Assembly: GCA_041744375.1 (NCBI GenBank)
Contig: JBGTLA010000139.1
Coordinates: 1 to 64,000, forward strand
Direction: 5' to 3'
From: JBGTLA01 sp041744375
GTDB lineage: Bacteria; Actinomycetota; Acidimicrobiia; Spongiisociales; ZC4RG35
DNA: 64,000 nt
Positions 24,363 through 33,256 of this stretch are shown here, piece by piece. The number at the start of each line of letters is the position of its first letter. Position 1 is the stretch's first letter. The position numbers and the translations under genes are program-made. Below the pieces are notes generated by a model. That model did not search any database. It saw nothing but the letters and a program-made list of their open reading frames with translations, and had not been told where the DNA came from.

Positions 24363-25634
24363 ATGATCTCGATGAACCCCCTCGAAACCGTCGACCCCCA
24401 GTTGGCGGACCTCATCCGGCGGGATCTCGAACGACAGAACTCGTCCATCCATCTCATCGCCTCCGAGAACTTCGCTTCCCCCGCCGTGATGGCGGCTTCG
24501 GGGTCCGTGTTCACGAACAAGTACGCCGAGGGCTACCCCCAAAAGCGCTACTACGAAGGATGTGAAGTCGTCGACGAGATGGAGTCGCTGGCCATCGAAC
24601 GAGCCAAGTCCTTGTTCGCGGCGCGCCACGCCAATGTCCAGCCTCATTCTGGCGCCCAGGCCAACATGAGCGTTTACCTCGCGCTGCTCGAGCCGGGCGA
24701 CACCGTGCTCGGTATGCGCCTCGACCAGGGGGGGCATCTCACCCACGGCTCGCCCGTCAACTTCTCCGGCGGGTATTACGACTTCGTCGCCTATGGCGTC
24801 GATCCCGAAACGGAACGTATCGACATGGATCATGTGCGGGCTCTTGCCGTCGAACACCGGCCCAAGATCGTGCTCGCCGGCTATTCGGCGTACTCCCGGC
24901 ATCTCGACTACGGAGCTTTCCGTTCTGTCGCCGACGAGATCGGAGCGGTGCTGTTGGTCGATGCCGCCCATTTCATCGGCCTGGTGGCGGGCGGGACGAT
25001 GCCCAACCCCATGGAATACGCCGACATCGTCACGGCCACCACCCACAAGGCGCTCAGGGGACCGCGCGGCGGACTGATCCTGTCCACCGAGGAGTACGCC
25101 ACACTCATCGACAAGGCGGTGTTCCCGGGTGGGCAAGGTGGGCCCATCGAGAGCCAGATCGCCGCCAAGGCGGTGTGCTTCCGGGAGGCGGCTGCCCCTG
25201 AGTTCGCCACCTATACCGATCAGATCGTCGCCAATGCCTCCACCATGGCCGCCGCCGTGGCCGACGAGGGGGCACGGGTCGTGTCCGGGGGCACCGACAA
25301 TCACTTGTTTCTCATCGACCTGCGGTCCGTGGACTCCGAGCTCACCGGGCGTCAGGCGGCGCGGATGCTCCAGGAACTGGGTATCACCCTCAACTACAAC
25401 ACGGTTCCCAACGACCCCCGCCCCCCGTTCCGGGCGTCAGGACTGCGGATCGGCACCCCCGCCATGACCACCCAGGGCATGACCGAGTTGGAGGCCGACG
25501 AGGTCGCCCGCCTCATCGCTCGTGCTCTCCACGCCCACGACGACGACGACACCAAGTCCAAGATCAAGTCCCGCGTGGCCGAGCTCGCCGCCCAATTCCC
25601 CCCTTACCCCCACGACTTCTCCGGCCACGTGTAG
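24363..25634 (+). CDS. glyA: Serine hydroxymethyltransferase
   Basis: A 423-residue PLP enzyme that interconverts serine and glycine with tetrahydrofolate, the main source of one-carbon units. Landmarks are SENFASPAVMAASGS, YAEGYPQKRYYEGC, VDAAHFIGLVAGG and the PLP-lysine motif TTHKALRGPRGG. The C-terminus is a normal length. ATG at 24363 is used; ATG at 24372 is three codons later. It is divergent from the EAL-like gene and upstream of the ATP synthase operon but separated by 345 bases. Confidence 0.97.
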   Translation: MISMNPLETVDPQLADLIRRDLERQNSSIHLIASENFASPAVMAASGSVFTNKYAEGYPQKRYYEGCEVVDEMESLAIERAKSLFAARHANVQPHSGAQANMSVYLALLEPGDTVLGMRLDQGGHLTHGSPVNFSGGYYDFVAYGVDPETERIDMDHVRALAVEHRPKIVLAGYSAYSRHLDYGAFRSVADEIGAVLLVDAAHFIGLVAGGTMPNPMEYADIVTATTHKALRGPRGGLILSTEEYATLIDKAVFPGGQGGPIESQIAAKAVCFREAAAPEFATYTDQIVANASTMAAAVADEGARVVSGGTDNHLFLIDLRSVDSELTGRQAARMLQELGITLNYNTVPNDPRPPFRASGLRIGTPAMTTQGMTELEADEVARLIARALHAHDDDDTKSKIKSRVAELAAQFPPYPHDFSGHV

Positions 25635-25639
25635 AGGGT

Positions 25640-25657
25640 GTGGGGGATCAGCCCCAC
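25640..25657 (+). terminator. Hairpin after glyA
   Basis: GTGGGG (25640-25645) and CCCCAC (25652-25657) form a six-base-pair stem with loop GATCAG, starting six bases after the glyA stop. There is no T-run. Confidence 0.45.
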
Positions 25658-25944
25658 CGGCGGCCGATGAGTCGCTCCCTCAGCGCGGCGGCGTAACGGG
25701 GCATGGCGGTGCGAGAATCTTGGCCTGAGGCGGAATTGGACCTGCCAACACCCGGTACTGTCCGGATGATTCGTGACGCGTGGTCAGATGGCGGTATTCC
25801 TGGACCGGGTATTTGGCAGCTGAGGACACGGGCCCGTTGGCGTCTCCGCTCCGGAGGCGGATCTGGCGTTTGCGCGCCCCGGCGCCCGACGTTGCATGCG
25901 CCAGGCGGCTAGGTTTCACCCGTCGGTGTTCCCTGTCTACACTT
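25658..25944 (+). other. Non-coding region upstream of the ATP synthase operon
   Basis: About 290 bases with no convincing gene. It holds a TACTGT box (25755-25760) that could be a distal promoter, and TTTCAC (25914-25919) plus TACACT (25938-25943) spaced by 18 bases, a possible proximal promoter whose transcription start would fall inside the CRP-like palindrome. A 69-codon reading frame at 25703-25912 has Arg/Gly/Pro-biased composition and is probably not real. Confidence 0.4.
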
Positions 25945-25960
25945 TGTGAACCCGATCACA
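25945..25960. promoter_or_regulatory. Perfect CRP-type palindrome upstream of atp operon
   Basis: TGTGA-ACCCGA-TCACA matches the CRP consensus TGTGA-N6-TCACA at all ten positions, and the flanking T25944 and A25961 extend the symmetry by a base. It ends 19 bases before the atpZ start. If the TACACT box just upstream is the -10, binding here would repress; if a distal promoter is used the site lies within the leader. Confidence 0.65.
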
Positions 25961-25979
25961 AGCAGCTCCTGAGCGAGGC

Positions 25980-26252
25980 ATGAGAGACGAGTCGGTCACC
26001 AAACAAGTCGGAGCGGCCGTTAACGATGGCTGGTTGGAGGGCGGTTCCTTTTTCAGTTCGATCCTGGCCGGCACCCTCTTGGGTCTGGGGCTCGACTGGT
26101 GGCTGGGAACCAATCCCTGGCTGGTGATCTGTGGCATCGTCCTGGGGGCGTACTCGGGGTTCGCCCGCACCTGGAAGAGTCTCAAGAGCCAGCCCATCCC
26201 GCCGGCAGTGACCCTGCCCCACTCGAGGCAGGTCGATGATGACCCTCGATGA
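25980..26252 (+). CDS. atpZ: AtpZ/AtpI-family small membrane protein, first gene of atp operon
   Basis: A 90-residue protein with two predicted transmembrane helices (about 24-42 and 47-63), the SILAGTLLGLGLDWWLG first helix being typical of AtpZ (F0F1-ATPase gene 1). AtpZ proteins assist assembly of the ATP synthase or carry divalent cations with AtpI. ATG at 25980 is preceded by GAGCGAGG. Its end overlaps atpI by 17 bases. Confidence 0.82.
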   Translation: MRDESVTKQVGAAVNDGWLEGGSFFSSILAGTLLGLGLDWWLGTNPWLVICGIVLGAYSGFARTWKSLKSQPIPPAVTLPHSRQVDDDPR

Positions 26253-26679
26253 GCGCCACGACCCCGTCGCCGGCGACCGGGTGCCCGTCGAGACCATCCT
26301 CGCCCGGCACACCGCTGCCCGGGCCGTTTACGTGGCCCCGGTCATCATTGCCCTCTTTTGGGTCACCCGCGGTCCCGGCGGGGCGTTGGGGGCGGCGTTG
26401 GGGGTGGCGGTCGTCGTGGCCAACTTCCTCCTGGCCGGAGCCATATTGTCGATTTCGGCCCGTATCAGCCTCGCGGTTTATCATGCGGCCGCCTTGTTCG
26501 GCTTCTTCGTGCGACTGGGTTTGATCATGGTGACGATGCTCCTGGTAGCGCGTCTGGTCGAAGACCTCGACCGTCTGGCGTTCGGCATCTCGGCGGTGGT
26601 CGCCTACCTGGTGCTGCTCACGTGGGAGGCGGTGGCGGTGGCCAGAGGACGAGAAAGGAACCTGGATTGGATCAAATAG
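26236..26679 (+). CDS. atpI: ATP synthase I-like membrane protein
   Basis: A 147-residue protein with four predicted transmembrane helices between residues 30 and 137, in the position and topology of AtpI, the c-ring assembly helper. Sequence conservation is weak, as usual for this subunit. It overlaps atpZ upstream and atpB downstream by 13 bases. Confidence 0.75.
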   Translation: MMTLDERHDPVAGDRVPVETILARHTAARAVYVAPVIIALFWVTRGPGGALGAALGVAVVVANFLLAGAILSISARISLAVYHAAALFGFFVRLGLIMVTMLLVARLVEDLDRLAFGISAVVAYLVLLTWEAVAVARGRERNLDWIK

Positions 26680-27509
26680 TAGCCGGAGCACGGTCCTTCG
26701 GCGACACCTTCATCGTCGCCGCCGCAGAGTGCGACCTCACCCAACCGATCTGTGCGCCGGCCGACGTCACGGAGCTCTTCGTTCTCCCCAACATCGTCGG
26801 CCAGGTCAACCGGACAGTCCTCCTCATGTTCCTGGCGGCGTTCATCGTCGTGGGACTGCTCTTCTTCGCCTTCCGGGCACCCAAGTTGATCCCGACAAAA
26901 TTCCAGGCCGCCATGGAAGGAACCGTCGGGTTCGTGCGCGACGAGGTCGCCATCGGCATCATCGGCCCCGAGGGGATCAAGTACTTCCCCTACCTGCTGT
27001 CGATCTTCATGTTCACTCTGATCGGGAATCTGTTCGAGGTCACGCCGCTCGTGAACTTTCCCATCACCTCGCGCATGGCCGTGCCCGGCTTCCTCGCCCT
27101 TCTCACCTACCTCATCTATCTGTTCGTGGGCTTCAGGAAGAACGGCTTCCACTATCTGGCCGAGATCGCCTGGCCGAGTTACGTCCCGGTGGCGTTGCGT
27201 CCGCTGGTGGGAGCCATCGAGCTGGCGCAGTACTTTCTCATACGTCCCTTTTCGCTGGCTGTGCGGCTCTTCGCCAACTTGGTGGCGGGGCACACCATGC
27301 TTAGCCTCCTGCTCGCCACCGGTGTCATCTTCGTGGGGGCCGCCTTCACCGGGGAGGTCTCGATACTCAAGGGCGGCGCCGGAATCCTCTGGTTCATCAT
27401 GGGGCTGGCCATCTACGTGTTCGAGATACTGGTCTCTGTGTTGCAGGCGTACATCTTCACACTGCTCTCGGCGGTGTACATCCAGGACTCGCTCCACTTC
27501 GAGCACTGA
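26667..27509 (+). CDS. atpB: F0F1 ATP synthase subunit a
   Basis: A 280-residue proton-channel subunit. The essential arginine lies in LAVRLFANLVAGH, the family signature, and five to six membrane helices are visible. The start is judged to be TTG at 26667: GAAAGGA lies seven bases upstream, and the resulting length is normal. No suitable ATG or GTG precedes the first conserved segment without running deep into atpI. Confidence 0.95.
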   Translation: MDQIVAGARSFGDTFIVAAAECDLTQPICAPADVTELFVLPNIVGQVNRTVLLMFLAAFIVVGLLFFAFRAPKLIPTKFQAAMEGTVGFVRDEVAIGIIGPEGIKYFPYLLSIFMFTLIGNLFEVTPLVNFPITSRMAVPGFLALLTYLIYLFVGFRKNGFHYLAEIAWPSYVPVALRPLVGAIELAQYFLIRPFSLAVRLFANLVAGHTMLSLLLATGVIFVGAAFTGEVSILKGGAGILWFIMGLAIYVFEILVSVLQAYIFTLLSAVYIQDSLHFEH

Positions 27510-27581
27510 CGTCACCATGAGAAATCGATATCTACACAGACAGACCCCCACACCCACGGTTAGGGAAGAAAGGAAATCAGG

Positions 27582-27848
27582 ATGGACGCAGTATTCGCCG
27601 TCGTCACGGCCGCTGCCCAGGTGCTTGCCCAGGAGGCGACGGGCATCACCGGCAGTCTGAACGTGGTCGGCTACGGCCTGGCCGCCATCGGTCCGGGCAT
27701 CGGGGTCGGCATCGTTGCCGGCAACGCCGTTCAGGCCATGGCCCGCCAGCCCGAGGCAGCCGGCATGGTACGTACCAACATGTTCTTGGGAATCGCCTTC
27801 ACCGAGGCACTCGCCCTCATCGGCTTCGTGCTCTTCTTCCTCGGCTGA
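27582..27848 (+). CDS. atpE: F0F1 ATP synthase subunit c
   Basis: An 88-residue two-helix hairpin that forms the rotor ring. The glycine-rich first helix GPGIGVGIVAG is at 37-47, the polar RQP loop at 55-57, and the proton-carrying carboxylate is Glu75 in GIAFTEALAL. No sodium-site pattern (Gln/Ser around the glutamate and on helix 1) is obvious, so proton coupling is assumed. AAGGAAATCAGG precedes the ATG. Confidence 0.96.
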   Translation: MDAVFAVVTAAAQVLAQEATGITGSLNVVGYGLAAIGPGIGVGIVAGNAVQAMARQPEAAGMVRTNMFLGIAFTEALALIGFVLFFLG

Positions 27849-27855
27849 GCCGGAG

Positions 27856-28389
27856 ATGTTCGCACAGACCGTCAATCTCGCCGCCGAAGGGGAGGGCGCC
27901 GCCCTCCTGGTGCCGCCCCTCTCCGAGCTCATCGGCGGGGTCATCGCCTTCACGATCGTCTTCGTCTTCATTTGGAAGTTCGCCGGTCCACAGATCAGCC
28001 AGATGCTGGAGGAGCGGCAGAAGGCGATCGGGGGCCAACTGGCCGCAGCCGAGAAGGCGAAAGCCGAGGCCGAGAGCTTGCTGGCCGACTACCGGGCGCA
28101 GGTCGCAGAGGCGAAGTCCAAGGGCAACGAGATCATCGACGAGGCCCGCACCCAGGCTGAGCAGATGAAAGCCGACATCGTGTCGAAGGCCGAGGCGCAG
28201 GCAGCGGAGATCGTCGCCAAGGCACGCGAAGACGCCCAGAACGAAAGGGTTCGAGCCCTGGCCGACGCCCGCCGGGACGTAGCCGACCTGTCCCTCGATC
28301 TGGCCGAGAAAGTGGTCGGCGAGAGTCTCGATCGCGAGGCCCAGGCGGGGCTGGTCGAGCGCTACATCGCCGAACTGGAGCGCCAGTAG
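27856..28389 (+). CDS. atpF: F0F1 ATP synthase subunit b
   Basis: A 177-residue peripheral-stalk subunit: one membrane helix (about 24-44, ending in FIWKFAGPQI) and a long charged helix rich in Ala, Glu and Lys (50-170) that dimerises as a coiled coil. ATG at 27856 follows GGAG closely, eight bases after atpE. The stop shares its last base with the GTG of atpH. Confidence 0.95.
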   Translation: MFAQTVNLAAEGEGAALLVPPLSELIGGVIAFTIVFVFIWKFAGPQISQMLEERQKAIGGQLAAAEKAKAEAESLLADYRAQVAEAKSKGNEIIDEARTQAEQMKADIVSKAEAQAAEIVAKAREDAQNERVRALADARRDVADLSLDLAEKVVGESLDREAQAGLVERYIAELERQ

Positions 28390-28925
28390 TGTCAGATCGG
28401 ATCTCAGGGTACGCGGCAGGGATCGTCGAGATCGCCCGTGCCGATGGTGTTCTCGAAAGGGTTCAGAACGAGCTGTACGAGCTCGGTCGTCAGCTCGACA
28501 CCTCCCCGGAGCTGCGCTCCACCCTCACCGACCCCCAGCTTCCTCTGGAGCGCAAGCGGGCAGTGGTCTCCGATCTCCTGAGCGGACGGGCGTCTTCTTT
28601 GACCGTGGGCCTGGCCGAGTTCCTGCTCGGCCAGGATCTGGCGTCCGAGCTCGGAGCCATCGCTTCTGCGCTGGCCGAACAGGCGGCTGCCTCGCGCAAT
28701 CGCCAGGTGGCCGAGATCCGATCTGCTGTCGCCCTCGACGAAGCCACCCTCGCCCGTCTCACCGAGGCCCTCAGCCGTACGACCGGCAAGACCCTCGAGG
28801 TGCGAACTGTCGTCGATCCCTCCGTCGTGGGCGGGATCATTGCCCGGGTCGGTGACACCGTCATCGACGGGTCGGTGGCCGCCAAACTCGAATCACTGCG
28901 CCAAGCGCTCCAGACCGCCCGATGA
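28389..28925 (+). CDS. atpH: F0F1 ATP synthase subunit delta
   Basis: A 178-residue delta subunit, joining the b-stalk to the alpha3-beta3 head. The N-terminal helical bundle and the C-terminal GGIIARVGDTVIDGSVAAKLE signature are both present. It is a separate delta, not the b-delta fusion found in mycobacteria. The start is GTG at 28389. Confidence 0.95.
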   Translation: MSDRISGYAAGIVEIARADGVLERVQNELYELGRQLDTSPELRSTLTDPQLPLERKRAVVSDLLSGRASSLTVGLAEFLLGQDLASELGAIASALAEQAAASRNRQVAEIRSAVALDEATLARLTEALSRTTGKTLEVRTVVDPSVVGGIIARVGDTVIDGSVAAKLESLRQALQTAR

Positions 28926-28934
28926 GGAGAATCC

Positions 28935-30476
28935 ATGGCTGAACTGACCATCACGGCTGCAGACATCACAGCCTCCCTCCGCAAAAACCTGGAAGGATGG
29001 GAACCGTCTGTCTCCGAGGAGACCATTGGCTACGTCACGTCCATTGCTGACGGCGTCGCCCGCGTGTCGGGGCTTCCGTCGGTGATGGCCTCAGAGTTGC
29101 TGGAATTCCCCGGGGGGCTGTTGGGGGTGACCCTCAACATCGACGAGGCCGACCTCGGCGTCGTCCTCATGGGAGAGGCGTCTCACATCCAAGAGGGGGA
29201 CCCGGTCAAGCAGACCGGCAACCTGCTGTCGATCCCGGTGGGAGACGGGATGCTGGGCCGGGTCATCGACCCGCTCGGCAACCCCATCGACGGAAAGGGC
29301 CCCATCGAGTCGACCGAACGCCGTCTGCTGGAGACTCAGGCGCCGTCGGTGGTGATGCGCCAGCCCGTGCATGAGCCACTGCAGACCGGCATCAAGGCCA
29401 TCGACTCGATGACTCCGATCGGGAGGGGTCAGCGCCAGCTCATCATCGGGGACCGCCAGACCGGCAAGACCGCTCTCTTGGTCGACACGATCATCAATCA
29501 GAAGCAGTATCAGGGGACGCCCCAAGAGGTGAAATGCGTCTATGTCGCCATCGGCCAGAAATCTTCCACGGTGGCCGAAGTCGTCGACGTGCTCACAGAG
29601 CGCGGCGCCATGGACTACACGGTGGTCGTCAACGCTCCGGCGTCGGCCTCCCCCGCTCTCCAGATGTACGCCCCCTACTCAGGTTCGGCCATCGCCCAGC
29701 ACTGGATGTACAACGGGCAGCACGCCCTCATCATGTTCGACGACCTGACCAAGCAGGCCATCGCCTACCGTGAGATCTCGCTCTTGCTCCGTCGTCCTCC
29801 CGGTCGCGAGGCCTACCCGGGTGACGTCTTCTATCTCCACTCTCGCCTGCTCGAACGCTGCGCCAAGCTCAACGATGAGCTGGGGGCGGGCTCGTTGACG
29901 GGGTTGCCAGTGATCGAGACGAAGGCCAACGACATCTCCGCCTACATCCCCACCAACGTGATCTCCATCACCGACGGGCAGGTTTTCTTGGAAACCGACC
30001 TGTTCTATCAGGGGATCCGCCCGGCGGTGAACGCCGGTACGTCGGTGTCGCGAGTGGGCGGCGATGCCCAGATCAAGGCCATGAAGAAGATCGCCGGGCC
30101 TCTGCGGCTGAATCTGGCCCAGTTCCGTGACCTGGCCGCCTTTGCAGAGTTCGGCTCGGATCTCGACTCCGCTTCGCTCGCCCAGCTGGAACGTGGCCGG
30201 CGGGTGGTGGAGTTGCTCAAGCAGCCCCAGTATCAGCCGGTGCCGGTCGAGGAGCAGGTTCTGGGCATCTACGCCGTGACCGAGGGTCACATGGACTCCG
30301 TCGACGTGGCCGACGTGCACAGGTTCGAGCTGGGGTTACGTGAACATGTACGCTCCCGGTTCGGAGATGTCCTCGACGCCATCTCCGAGACTGGCGAGAT
30401 CGGCGACACCGATCGCCTCGACGAGGCGATCTCGACCTACGTCGATGCCTTCGCGGCCGGATCGGATCAGGAGTAG
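28935..30476 (+). CDS. atpA: F0F1 ATP synthase subunit alpha
   Basis: A 513-residue non-catalytic nucleotide-binding subunit. Walker A is GDRQTGKT near residue 172, and the arginine-finger segment lies in the C-terminal half. GAGGAGA precedes the ATG at 28935. Length and domain order are standard, without the C-terminal extension of mycobacterial alpha subunits. Confidence 0.97.
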   Translation: MAELTITAADITASLRKNLEGWEPSVSEETIGYVTSIADGVARVSGLPSVMASELLEFPGGLLGVTLNIDEADLGVVLMGEASHIQEGDPVKQTGNLLSIPVGDGMLGRVIDPLGNPIDGKGPIESTERRLLETQAPSVVMRQPVHEPLQTGIKAIDSMTPIGRGQRQLIIGDRQTGKTALLVDTIINQKQYQGTPQEVKCVYVAIGQKSSTVAEVVDVLTERGAMDYTVVVNAPASASPALQMYAPYSGSAIAQHWMYNGQHALIMFDDLTKQAIAYREISLLLRRPPGREAYPGDVFYLHSRLLERCAKLNDELGAGSLTGLPVIETKANDISAYIPTNVISITDGQVFLETDLFYQGIRPAVNAGTSVSRVGGDAQIKAMKKIAGPLRLNLAQFRDLAAFAEFGSDLDSASLAQLERGRRVVELLKQPQYQPVPVEEQVLGIYAVTEGHMDSVDVADVHRFELGLREHVRSRFGDVLDAISETGEIGDTDRLDEAISTYVDAFAAGSDQE

Positions 30477-30512
30477 ACCCCTATGGGCCGACCCCACCTT
30501 CGGGAGCCTTAG

Positions 30513-31391
30513 ATGGCGAGTGCTGCCCTCAGGGACACGCGCCGGCGCATCCGCAGCGTCGAGTCGATCAAGAAGATCACTCGCGCCATGGAGCTGATCG
30601 CCGCCTCGCGCATCCCCAAGGCAGTGGGTCGGGTCAACGCCTCCAAGCCCTACACCGCCAAGCTTGTGGAGGTCATCGAGAATGTCGGCAAGGCATCTGG
30701 GGGGGCCTCGCACATGCTGTTGGAGGAACGCCCGGTGGAGACCGTGGGCGTACTGGTGATCGCCTCCGACCGCGGGTTGGCCGGAGCTTATGCCACCAAC
30801 ATCATCCGTCTCGCTGAGCAGTCGATGATCGATCACAGGAAGGAGGGTCGCGACGTCGTCCTCTTCACGGTGGGTAAGAATGCTCAGTCCTACTTCCGCT
30901 ACCGCAACTACCTTATCGAGCAGGCTTGGCTGGGGGTGACGGATGCCCCGGGGTATGGCAACGCCCGTGCCGTGGCCAACAACTTGATGGAGGCGTTCGC
31001 CTCGGGTGACGCCGACAGGGTGGAATGCTATTTCACCACCTTCCGCTCGGCGTTGAGCCAGGTGCCCACACGCTTTTCCCTCCTCCCCATCGTTCCACCC
31101 GGCGGTGAGGACGGTGCTGAGAGGGCTCCCGTCACCTACGAGTACGAACCCTCCCCCGAAGAGATCCTCGACCGTCTGTTGCCCCGCTATGTGGAGGCCA
31201 CCATCTTCAACATGCTGTTGGAGGCGTCTGCGTCGGAGCACTCGGCCCGACGGCGGGCGATGAAGGCGGCCACCGACAATGCCGAGGACCTGATCCGCAA
31301 CCTGACCGTGGCGGCCAACCGGGCCCGTCAGGCCGAGATCACCACTGCCATCACCGAGATCGTGGGCGGCGCCGAGGCGCTGGCCGAATAG
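30513..31391 (+). CDS. atpG: F0F1 ATP synthase subunit gamma
   Basis: A 292-residue central-shaft subunit with the conserved N-terminal RRRIRSVESIKKITRAMELIA coiled-coil start in part, SDRGLAGAY in the middle and the C-terminal ATDNAEDLI helix (MKAATDNA). The start ATG is 36 bases after atpA. Confidence 0.96.
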   Translation: MASAALRDTRRRIRSVESIKKITRAMELIAASRIPKAVGRVNASKPYTAKLVEVIENVGKASGGASHMLLEERPVETVGVLVIASDRGLAGAYATNIIRLAEQSMIDHRKEGRDVVLFTVGKNAQSYFRYRNYLIEQAWLGVTDAPGYGNARAVANNLMEAFASGDADRVECYFTTFRSALSQVPTRFSLLPIVPPGGEDGAERAPVTYEYEPSPEEILDRLLPRYVEATIFNMLLEASASEHSARRRAMKAATDNAEDLIRNLTVAANRARQAEITTAITEIVGGAEALAE

Positions 31392-31415
31392 CCCGACCCC
31401 AAGGAGCCATCACCA

Positions 31416-32846
31416 ATGACTGAACCCACCAGCACCGGCCGCATCGTCAAGGTGGCGGGTCCCGTCGTGGACATCGAGTTCCCCCCCGGGGAGCTGCCCG
31501 AGATCCTCTTCGCCGTCGAGATCGACTTCGAGCTGGGCGGGGAGTCCCGGATGGTCCTGGCAGAGGTCGCCCAACACCTGGGCAGCTCCAAGGTGCGCGC
31601 CATCGCCATGGCCCCGACAGACGGCATTACACGGGGGACACCGGTGCGCAACACCGGTGGCCCGATCACCGTCCCAGTGGGGGATCAGGTCCTGGGTCAC
31701 ATCTTCAACGTCTGGGGAGACTCCCTCGATGCCCCCGACAAGGAGTTCGGCGAGCCACGGTGGCCGATCCACCGCCAGCCGCCCGCCTTCGAGGATGTCG
31801 AGCCCCAGAGGGCGGTGTTCGAGACCGGCATCAAAGTCCTCGACCTCATCTGCCCCTATCTGGAAGGTGGCAAGATCGGGTTGTTCGGGGGAGCCGGAGT
31901 AGGCAAGACCGTCCTCATCCAAGAGATGATCAACCGGGTGGCCGGCCAGCACGGCGGCGTGTCGGTGTTCGCCGGAGTCGGCGAGCGCACCCGGGAGGGA
32001 ACGGACCTTTACCTGGAGATGGCCGAAGCCGAGGTGCTCGATAAGACCGCCCTCGTGTTCGGCCAGATGGACGAACCGCCCGGGGTGCGCCTGCGCGTGG
32101 CATTGTCGGCTCTGACCATGGCCGAGTACTTCCGCGACGAGCAGAACCAAGACGTCTTGTTGTTCATCGACAACATCTTCCGGTTCACCCAGGCCGGATC
32201 CGAGGTGTCGACGCTTCTCGGTCGCATGCCGTCTGAAGTCGGCTACCAGCCCAACCTGGCCGACGAGATGGGGTTCCTCCAGGAGCGGATCACCTCGCTG
32301 AAGGGAAGGTCGATCACATCGCTACAGGCCATCTACGTGCCGGCGGACGACATCACCGACCCTGCCCCCCACACGGCCTTCGCCCACCTCGACGCCACCA
32401 CTGTCCTCAGCCGTCCGTTGACTGCCCTGGGCATCTACCCGGCCGTCGACCCGCTCGACTCCACCAGCCGGGCCCTCGACCCCCAGCTCATCGGCGAGGA
32501 GCACTATTTCGTCGCCTCCGAGGTGCAACGCATCCTGCAGCGATACAAGGACCTCCAGGACATCATCGCCATCCTGGGTGTCGACGAGTTGACCGAAGAA
32601 GACAAGCTGGTGGTGAGCCGTGCTCGCCGCATCCAGCGGTTCCTGGCCCAGCCGATGTTCGTAGCGGAGAAATTCACCGGGCAAGCTGGTGTGTACACCC
32701 CGTTGGAGGAGACCATCACCTCTTTCCGGGCCATCATCGATGGGGAGATGGATCAGTACCCCGAGCAGGCCTTCTACATGGTGGGTGGTCGCGAGGACGT
32801 CGAACGCCGGGCCGCCGAGATCGCCAAGGAAGGGGAAGCAGCATGA
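31416..32846 (+). CDS. atpD: F0F1 ATP synthase subunit beta
   Basis: A 476-residue catalytic subunit. Walker A is GGAGVGKT at about 159-166, followed by the GERTREG segment with the catalytic glutamate region, and the LLFIDNIFRFTQAGSE Walker B segment. GGAGCC lies before the ATG. The next gene atpC begins 78 bases later, with a 29-codon reading frame overlapping the stop. Confidence 0.97.
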   Translation: MTEPTSTGRIVKVAGPVVDIEFPPGELPEILFAVEIDFELGGESRMVLAEVAQHLGSSKVRAIAMAPTDGITRGTPVRNTGGPITVPVGDQVLGHIFNVWGDSLDAPDKEFGEPRWPIHRQPPAFEDVEPQRAVFETGIKVLDLICPYLEGGKIGLFGGAGVGKTVLIQEMINRVAGQHGGVSVFAGVGERTREGTDLYLEMAEAEVLDKTALVFGQMDEPPGVRLRVALSALTMAEYFRDEQNQDVLLFIDNIFRFTQAGSEVSTLLGRMPSEVGYQPNLADEMGFLQERITSLKGRSITSLQAIYVPADDITDPAPHTAFAHLDATTVLSRPLTALGIYPAVDPLDSTSRALDPQLIGEEHYFVASEVQRILQRYKDLQDIIAILGVDELTEEDKLVVSRARRIQRFLAQPMFVAEKFTGQAGVYTPLEETITSFRAIIDGEMDQYPEQAFYMVGGREDVERRAAEIAKEGEAA

Positions 32847-32924
32847 CAGCCCGCCCGAACCCCTTCTGGCGCGAATACCGTGCTCTCCGCTGCACGCTTT
32901 CCGCGCGAGAATGGGTGGTGAGCT

Positions 32925-33251
32925 GTGGCTAAGACCTTCCGTGTGGACGTGGTGTCGCCCGAGGCGACGGTGTGGTCGGGGGAAGCCACCTTCGCCATCG
33001 CCCGCACGCCCGAGGGCGAGATCGGGATACTGGCCGACCACGAGCCGGTGATGGCCGCTCTCCAAACCGGTGCCGTTGTCATCGACGCCGGCAACGAACG
33101 CATCACCATCGGCGTGCACGGCGGGTTCTTGCAGATCTTGGACAACCAGGTGACGCTCCTGACCGATCGTGCCACCATCGCCGAGGGCGGGCGCGAGGAC
33201 GCCGCCAAAGTCGCCTCCGAACTGGCCGAAGCGCCCTCGGTCGAGGACTGA
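32925..33251 (+). CDS. atpC: F0F1 ATP synthase subunit epsilon
   Basis: A 108-residue epsilon subunit consisting of the N-terminal beta sandwich (RVDVVSPEATVWSGEA, GEIGILADHEPVMAAL) and a short C-terminal helix; it is shorter than the E. coli form, as in several actinobacteria where the inhibitory C-terminal hairpin is reduced. GTG at 32925 is the start. It is convergent with the SRPBCC gene, five bases apart. Confidence 0.93.
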   Translation: MAKTFRVDVVSPEATVWSGEATFAIARTPEGEIGILADHEPVMAALQTGAVVIDAGNERITIGVHGGFLQILDNQVTLLTDRATIAEGGREDAAKVASELAEAPSVED

Positions 33252-33256
33252 GGGCT

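Noticed and set aside
25703..25912. 69-codon plus-strand reading frame upstream of atpZ
   Set aside because: Arg/Gly/Pro-rich composition, no ribosome-binding site, no recognised domain; likely chance in GC-rich DNA.
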